From the NCBI GenBank assembly GCA_934157235.1, contig CAKPHH010000004.1:44479-108478 (forward strand): DNA of 64,000 bases. Direction: 5' to 3'. The position numbers were made by a program, and so were the translations under genes. Of this stretch, positions 59,261 to 64,000 are shown one piece after another; position 1 is the first letter of the stretch, and every line of letters begins with the position of its first letter. The notes under the pieces are model-generated. The model had not been told where the DNA came from, made no database searches, and was given only the letters and a program-made list of their open reading frames with translations. The stretch comes from an uncultured Bacilli bacterium (GTDB lineage Bacteria; Bacillota_I; Bacilli_A; RF39; UBA660).

Positions 59261-61336
59261 ATGAAGATAGTTTTACAGGATGGTATAAAAGATTGTGGTA
59301 TTTGTTCTTTACTTTCAGTTATTAGATATTATGGAGGAGAAATATCAAAAGAATATTTGAGGGAAGTTACTTATACTAATAAATCTGGTGTATCAGCTTA
59401 TAATTTGGTAGAAGGGGCAAAGAAAATTGGCTTTGAAGCAATGGGTGTTAGTGGAGACTTGTCAAAAATCGAAAAAAATAACTTACCTTGTCTTGCTCAC
59501 GTTATTGTTAATAAAAGTTATAAACACTTTGTAGTTATTTATGATATTAATTTAGAAGGCAACAAGATTTTAGTAATGGATCCAGCTAAAGGAAAAGTTG
59601 TTTTAACTATAGGTGAATTTAAATTAATGTCTACTGGTAATTATATATTTTTAAAGCCAAATAAACCTTTACCAATATTTAATAAAGTTAAGATATTGAA
59701 GAAAATATTGCGTGAATTTATAAGTAGTAAAAAAATATTTATTATTTTAATAACAATACTTACTATTTGTTATTTTATATTACAGATTTTAACAGCATTT
59801 CATTTTAAATATTTATTAACATTTTCGATTAATTATAATTTAAGTAATTATGTCTTGTTTTTGAGTATATATATTTTTATTTTGTATGTACTAAGAGAAG
59901 TTGCTGAATTATTAAGAAATTTTCTACTTATGAAGGTTATTAGTGTATTGGATTTAGAACTTACTTTAGAAACATTTAAACATCTTCTCGTACTTCCGTA
60001 TCTTTATTTTAAGAATCGTACTACAGGAGAAGTTATTTCTAGATTTAGAGATTTAAATGTAGTTAAAAATTTTGTGGCATCTTTTTTATTGGGAATTTTT
60101 TCTGATTTATTAGGATTTATAGTATTTGCTTTTTTCTTATTTAAATTAAATAGAAGATTATTTTTATATGTATTTTTAATGTGTATAGTCTTTTGTTTAG
60201 GGCAGATTGTTTTTAACTATATTAAAAGAAAGAAATTAAAGTATGTAAATTATAATAATGATCGAATTAATTCATATTTAGTAGAAGCTATTTCAAATAT
60301 TGAAACTATTAAAGGAAGTCATCAAGAAAAGAGATTTATTGATAAATTTAAAATTAAGTATCAGTTGTTTTTAGAGAAGAATTATGCATTATCTTTAAGT
60401 AATGAATGGTATTACTTTTTTAAAAAGTTTGGTAATGATATTTTAAATGTTATTATACTAGGTTTAGGAAGTTACTTAGTCATTAAAAATAAGATGTCGT
60501 TAGGACAATTATTTGTTTATCAGACAATATTTAATTATTTTATATTTTGTTTTAGTAATCTTTTAAACTTAGGAAGTTTATATCAAGAGTATGTAGTCGC
60601 AATAGAGAGAATTGAAGATTTATTTACAATAAGGGGAGAAAATTTTAAAGGAGGATATTATTACTCTTTATATAATTTGCGTGGAGATATTTCTATAGAT
60701 GGGCTTAATTATAGTTTTTCAGATAAAGTTTTATTTAAAGATTTAAGTTTAAATATTAAGTATAAAGATAAAGTTCTATTAATTGGAGAATCTGGGATGG
60801 GGAAGAGTACATTAGTAAAGATGTTGTTAAGGTATATTAATGTTTCTTATGGAAATATAAAAATTAATAATATTGATATTAATCATTATCACTTAGATAA
60901 CTTACGAAATAATATTACTTATATAAGTAATAATGAAACTTTATTTAATGATACAATTTATAATAATATTGTTTTAAATAGAAATATTTCTAAAGAGGAA
61001 TTTGAAAAAGTTGTTGAAATTACTAGAGTATGTGAAATAGTTAAGATGAGAGAATTAAGGTATCAAGAGATTGTAGAGGAGAATGGATTTAATTTTAGTT
61101 CAGGAGAAAAACAAAGATTGATATTAGCCAGAGCTTTAGTTAGAAATAGTGATATTTATATTTTTGATGAGGTGTTTAGTCAGATCGATTTAAGTAAAAC
61201 GGAAGATATTTTAAGAGATATTTTGGAATACTTAAAAGAAAAAACAGTTATTATGATAAGTCATAGAAATAATTTTTATAAGTTGTTTGATAGAGTCTTA
61301 AAATTAGAAGATGGTAAAATTTATGAGATTAGTTAA
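59261..61336 (+). CDS. peptidase-containing ABC exporter (C39 peptidase, bacteriocin type)
   Basis: 691 residues. C39 protease domain 1-140 with Cys in QDGIKDCGICSLL, His in YKHFVVIYDI and Asp in VMDPAKG; it cuts double-glycine leaders. Membrane domain about 150-440. ATPase with GESGMGKST, FSSGEKQRLILARAL and IYIFDEVFSQID. Cleaves and exports small peptides across the membrane. ATG 59261 is chosen because the protease domain begins there as in relatives (MKIVLQDG); GGAGGTG is 20 nt upstream, with GAGAAG nearer. Confidence 0.92.
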   Translation: MKIVLQDGIKDCGICSLLSVIRYYGGEISKEYLREVTYTNKSGVSAYNLVEGAKKIGFEAMGVSGDLSKIEKNNLPCLAHVIVNKSYKHFVVIYDINLEGNKILVMDPAKGKVVLTIGEFKLMSTGNYIFLKPNKPLPIFNKVKILKKILREFISSKKIFIILITILTICYFILQILTAFHFKYLLTFSINYNLSNYVLFLSIYIFILYVLREVAELLRNFLLMKVISVLDLELTLETFKHLLVLPYLYFKNRTTGEVISRFRDLNVVKNFVASFLLGIFSDLLGFIVFAFFLFKLNRRLFLYVFLMCIVFCLGQIVFNYIKRKKLKYVNYNNDRINSYLVEAISNIETIKGSHQEKRFIDKFKIKYQLFLEKNYALSLSNEWYYFFKKFGNDILNVIILGLGSYLVIKNKMSLGQLFVYQTIFNYFIFCFSNLLNLGSLYQEYVVAIERIEDLFTIRGENFKGGYYYSLYNLRGDISIDGLNYSFSDKVLFKDLSLNIKYKDKVLLIGESGMGKSTLVKMLLRYINVSYGNIKINNIDINHYHLDNLRNNITYISNNETLFNDTIYNNIVLNRNISKEEFEKVVEITRVCEIVKMRELRYQEIVEENGFNFSSGEKQRLILARALVRNSDIYIFDEVFSQIDLSKTEDILRDILEYLKEKTVIMISHRNNFYKLFDRVLKLEDGKIYEIS

Positions 61337-61727
61337 TTATGAAAAGAAAAAATTAATAGGAGGATTTGTCTTTTGTTTATTTGTCCTTTTTATAGGAATT
61401 TTCTTTTATACTTGGTTTAGGAGAATTAATACTTATGTAATACTTGATGGAAGAGTTAGAGGGAAAAACTATATAGAGTTGATGGTTCCAAATGATAAGC
61501 TTGAGGTTTTATATAAGAATAAGATTGTTTATATAGAGGATATTAAGAAGAAGTTTGTTATTTCGGATGTTTCTAAAGATGTCTTGGAAAATAAGAAAAT
61601 GAAGTATAGTTTGGTTGTTTTAGAGGTTTCTCTTTCTTTGATGGATAATGAATTTGTAACTTTAGTTTTTTGTGATAAGAAAGTTAAATTATTCAAAATA
61701 TTTAGTGTTATTTGGGAAGGTGATTGA
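61323..61727 (+). CDS. short membrane accessory protein of the peptide exporter
   Basis: 134 residues, overlapping the exporter by 14 nt. One N-terminal membrane helix (LIGGFVFCLFVLFIGIFFYTW), then a beta-rich outside domain (INTYVILDGRVRGKNYIELM, KMKYSLVVLEVSLSL). It looks like an HlyD-type adaptor cut down to its base without the helical hairpin; that is an inference. ATG 61311 is an alternative start. The next gene overlaps its end. Confidence 0.68.
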   Translation: MRLVNYEKKKLIGGFVFCLFVLFIGIFFYTWFRRINTYVILDGRVRGKNYIELMVPNDKLEVLYKNKIVYIEDIKKKFVISDVSKDVLENKKMKYSLVVLEVSLSLMDNEFVTLVFCDKKVKLFKIFSVIWEGD

Positions 61728-61857
61728 TATAGAGATAATTGGCAATGAAGAGTTAAAAAGAGTAACTGGGGGAATATCTACTTTAGGAGTAATAGCAGTT
61801 TTTGCGTTAATTATTTTTATTTCTGGAGTGATTGAAGGACAAATCAAGCTCAAATGA
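61720..61857 (+). CDS. double-glycine leader peptide (putative class II bacteriocin or signal peptide)
   Basis: From GTG 61720: an 18-residue acidic leader, IDIEIIGNEELKRVTGG, with the E-E-L-x-x-V-x-G-G pattern that C39 exporters cut. The core after GG has 27 residues, mostly hydrophobic (ISTLGVIAVFALIIFISGVI), with a charged end (EGQIKLK). The start overlaps the accessory gene (8 nt), so translation is probably coupled; the GGGAAG just before it is close. It is the likely cargo of the exporter. Confidence 0.68.
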   Translation: MIDIEIIGNEELKRVTGGISTLGVIAVFALIIFISGVIEGQIKLK

Positions 61858-61982
61858 CAAAAACTCAAAAATACCGTATTCAAAGGGAATTTCGTAGAAA
61901 AACCTTCTATCCAAATCCACCAAGAAGATGCAATTATGTACATCAAATTGTAAGATTTAATGCTTATCTAATTATTGAATAA
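61854..61982 (+). CDS. short basic ORF after the double-glycine peptide
   Basis: 42 residues, very basic (KYRIQREFRRKTFYPNPPRR), overlapping the peptide's stop in ATGA and ending just before a terminator. The ribosome site is poor (GAAGGA 16 nt away). It could be an immunity protein or chance. Confidence 0.3.
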   Translation: MTKTQKYRIQREFRRKTFYPNPPRRCNYVHQIVRFNAYLIIE

Positions 61983-61985
61983 CTG

Positions 61986-62010
61986 AGATGATTAATTTCA
62001 TCTTTTTTTT
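61986..62010 (+). terminator. Rho-independent terminator of the exporter operon
   Basis: AGATGA pairs with TCATCT around TTAATT, followed by eight T residues. Confidence 0.8.
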
Positions 62011-62030
62011 ATGAAAGAGAGGATAAGAAT

Positions 62031-62723
62031 ATGAGAGGAGAATTTAAAGTTTATAAATCTGGTGACTTTACAGTTATGCCTATTGTTCACTTAAAAGATA
62101 AAACACTTTCTTTGAAAGCTGTTGGATTGCTAAGTAAAATGTTAAGTCTTCCAGATGATTGGGATTATTCATTAAATGGATTAGTTGCAATTACTAAAGA
62201 TGGATTAGATTCAGTACGAAGTGCTTTAAATGAATTAAAAGACCATGATTATGTAGAAATACTTAAATTAAGGACAGATAAAGGAACTTTTAAATATAAT
62301 TATCTAGTTTTTGAAAATCCAGCCGATAAGGATTTAAAATTGCAAAATAAACCAGATATGGAAAATCCATACCTGGATGAACCAAATATGGTAAATCAAG
62401 GACAATATAATATTAAAGAATATAATATTAATAATCTAAAAGATAAAGAAGATAAAGAAGATAAAACAAAAATTAAACATAAATCACTTATTAATGAATT
62501 GATTAGTTTAGATTATATAAAAGATGATGATGAACAAATTCCATTATATGATAGTTTATTTAATAAAATGGTAAATGAGGGAAATTCTTATGTAGATATA
62601 TACTCAGCAATACATTATATTGTACCTAGAGTTATGTCTAGACAATTCATAGATGAGGAAGGAAAAGAAATCAAAAATAGATTTGGTTATTTAAAATCCT
62701 CCATTGAATCTATTATTTCTTGA
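62031..62723 (+). CDS. replication-initiator-like HTH protein of a mobile element
   Basis: 230 residues. KSGDFTVMPIVHLKDKTLSL and KMLSLPDDWDYSLNGLVAIT, followed by DGLDSVRSALNEL, is the winged-helix N-terminus of replication initiators found on conjugative and mobilisable elements of gut Bacillota. A Lys/Asp-rich linker and a helical C-terminus follow. No other element genes are near. Its last 37 bases overlap the hsdS remnant on the other strand, so a rearrangement point lies there. Confidence 0.78.
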   Translation: MRGEFKVYKSGDFTVMPIVHLKDKTLSLKAVGLLSKMLSLPDDWDYSLNGLVAITKDGLDSVRSALNELKDHDYVEILKLRTDKGTFKYNYLVFENPADKDLKLQNKPDMENPYLDEPNMVNQGQYNIKEYNINNLKDKEDKEDKTKIKHKSLINELISLDYIKDDDEQIPLYDSLFNKMVNEGNSYVDIYSAIHYIVPRVMSRQFIDEEGKEIKNRFGYLKSSIESIIS

Positions 62724-62839
62724 GCACCATAATATGGATATATCCCTTTTCTTTTACTTCTATCCATTGTTGATAATGGTTTTCTCTTTTTATCCTCTAA
62801 AACAATAACATTCTCTAATTGTAAATTTTTGAATTTCAT
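62687..62839 (-). pseudogene. hsdS 5' fragment (type I restriction specificity subunit)
   Basis: 50 residues from ATG 62839: MKFKNLQLENVIVLEDKKRK and GIYPYYGAQEIIDSMEDF, matching the start of a first target-recognition domain. A full HsdS has about 400 residues, so most is gone; the break lies near 62690 where the replication gene ends. It is 37 nt after hsdM. Confidence 0.75.
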
Positions 62840-62876
62840 ATTATTAGCCTCCTTTTGCAAATCACAATTTGTATGA

Positions 62877-63791
62877 TTAAATATCATATCCAATCGCTTT
62901 TAGATTTTTCCTTATTTCTTCTTCAAGCCTATGAGACTCTTCAAATTGTTTAGATAATTCTGATGTGATATTCTTCATCTTTTCTTCAAAAGGAATATCA
63001 TCTTCATTACTATCCTCTACACCTACATATCTACCAGGTGTTAATACATAATCATTTGATTTAATTTCTTCTGTTGTTGCAGAATAACAAAATCCTTTAT
63101 TATCTGAATAATTTTCATCATTTTGATAATTATGATAAGTATCTGCAATTTTCTTTATATCATCCGAACTAAGTTCTCTTAATCTTCTAGTAACCATAGT
63201 TCCTAAATTGTTTGCATTTATAAATAATGTTTTACCTTTTTGTTTTTTATTTCTGTTTATAATCCAAATAGAACAAGGAACTGTAACTGTATAGAATAAA
63301 TTAGTAGGCATTGCTATAATACAATCAACTAAATCATTTTCAATAAGTTTTTTTCTAATTTCTCCTTCTTGTCCTCCTGCAGATAAAGAACCATTAGCAA
63401 GAATACAAGCCATTTTTCCATTTTGAGATAACTTAGAAATCATGTGTTGTAACCAAGCATAATTTGCATTATTTTTTGGTGCTAACCCATATCTCCATCT
63501 AGAATCGTTTTCTACTTTATCTCTATCCCACTCTAAGTTAAAAGGAGGATTTGCAAGTATAAAGTCAGCTTTTAAATCTTTGTGTAGATCTTCTGTAAAT
63601 GTATCAGCAGCATATTTACCTAAATCCCCATACATTGACCTAATTGCTAAGTTCATCTTAGCCAATCTCCAAGTAGTTGGATTCTTTTCTTGTCCATAGA
63701 TACCAATGTTATATACATTTCCTTGATGTTCTTCAACGAATTTCATTGATTGAATAAACATACCTCCAGAACCACAAGCAGGATCTATCAC
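62877..63791 (-). pseudogene. hsdM, N-terminally truncated type I methyltransferase
   Basis: 304 residues. SAM motif I DPACGSGGMF at the very start and catalytic NPPF (ILANPPFNLEWD) are present, with the full C-terminal half. About 170-200 N-terminal residues are missing: the frame upstream hits TAA within about 12 codons (near 63820). Start shown is GTG 63791 by frame only. SAM chemistry residues remain but DNA methylation is doubtful without the N-domain and a full HsdS. Confidence 0.82.
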
Positions 63792-63822
63792 GACACCATT
63801 CTTAATACAACAAACTTTTTAG

Positions 63823-63879
63823 AGTGAATACGATTTAACATATATAATAAGAAAAGTTTTGTAAGTGAATAGGATTTAA
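63823..63879. repeat. 16-bp direct repeat pair
   Basis: AGTGAATACGATTTAA (63823-63838) and AGTGAATAGGATTTAA (63864-63879), 15/16 identical, just upstream of the truncated hsdM. Bases 63792-63885 have no gene. Confidence 0.7.
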
Positions 63880-63885
63880 AGGCAC

Positions 63886-63908
63886 AAAAATAAGAGCCTT
63901 TCGGCTCC
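63886..63908 (-). terminator. terminator on the - strand
   Basis: On the - strand, GAGCC-GAAA-GGCTC is followed by TTATTTTTG. It would end a transcript coming from beyond the right edge. Confidence 0.65.
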
Positions 63909-63950
63909 TATTATCTTTACCCTATAAATTGTAATTTAGCGAATAGTAAC

Positions 63951-64000
63951 TTAATTTTCTTTTTTATTAAACATATGGCGTACTTTATCTATTCGATTAT
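63951..64000 (-). CDS. possible C-terminal end of a gene entering from the right
   Basis: An open frame ends in RIDKVRHMFNKKEN then TAA at 63953-63951, with a - strand terminator shortly after. Only 15 codons are in view, so identity is unknown. Confidence 0.3.
   Translation of the reverse strand, partial: NRIDKVRHMFNKKEN

Overview
The window comes from an AT-rich Bacillota chromosome. TGA acts as a stop codon throughout. SepF, DivIVA, an ileS T-box and relatives of the sporulation genes gerE, gerM and spoIIIAH point to a Bacilli-like or other spore-forming lineage. Nothing here fixes the species; an uncultured gut bacterium is my guess. Host promoters often combine a TTGnnn -35 with an extended TGnTATAAT -10.

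Layout. 1-1022: the 3' part of an IS605/IS1341-type element (TnpB nuclease gene plus its likely guide-RNA end). 1094-12143: housekeeping genes on the + strand: glucose-6-phosphate isomerase, PAP2 phosphatase, HAD hydrolase, RluA-type pseudouridine synthase, family 3 glycosidase, AsnRS, a lipoprotein, a HerA/DUF87 ATPase, the division genes sepF and divIVA, and a degenerate kinase-like protein. 12182-16080: an Ile T-box leader, a decayed cation exchanger and ileS. 16150-21724: a membrane thioredoxin, an SDR reductase, a methionine gamma-lyase-like enzyme, a zinc-ribbon membrane protein, a broken VWA surface protein, then spoIIIAH-like, gerE and gerM. 21778-30344: seven tandem paralogues of a 330-416 residue pentapeptide-like beta-helix protein with no recognised function. 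30469-30545: tRNA-Arg(TCT).

30530-59034: a complete-looking prophage of the HK97-type siphovirus class, integrated in the 3' end of tRNA-Arg and bounded by 44-bp att repeats. In order it carries integrase, a divergent repressor/Cro switch with operators and a probable small RNA, a DnaD/DnaB replication module, SpoVG, a second tyrosine recombinase, many short early genes, an ArpU-like late regulator, HNH/cos/terminase, head, tail (with a -1 frameshift chaperone), baseplate genes including one with 19 GACA repeats, holin, and an amidase endolysin.

59064-61982: a small peptide-export locus: a leader with a competing terminator and antiterminator, a C39-peptidase ABC exporter, a short membrane accessory protein, and a double-glycine leader peptide overlapping it. 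62031-64000: a replication-initiator-like gene from a mobile element, abutting type I restriction-modification remnants (truncated hsdS and hsdM) on the - strand.

The items most worth follow-up are the seven-gene beta-helix array, the GACA-repeat switch in the phage tail region, the complementary small RNA in the phage immunity region, and the double-glycine peptide exporter with its attenuator.
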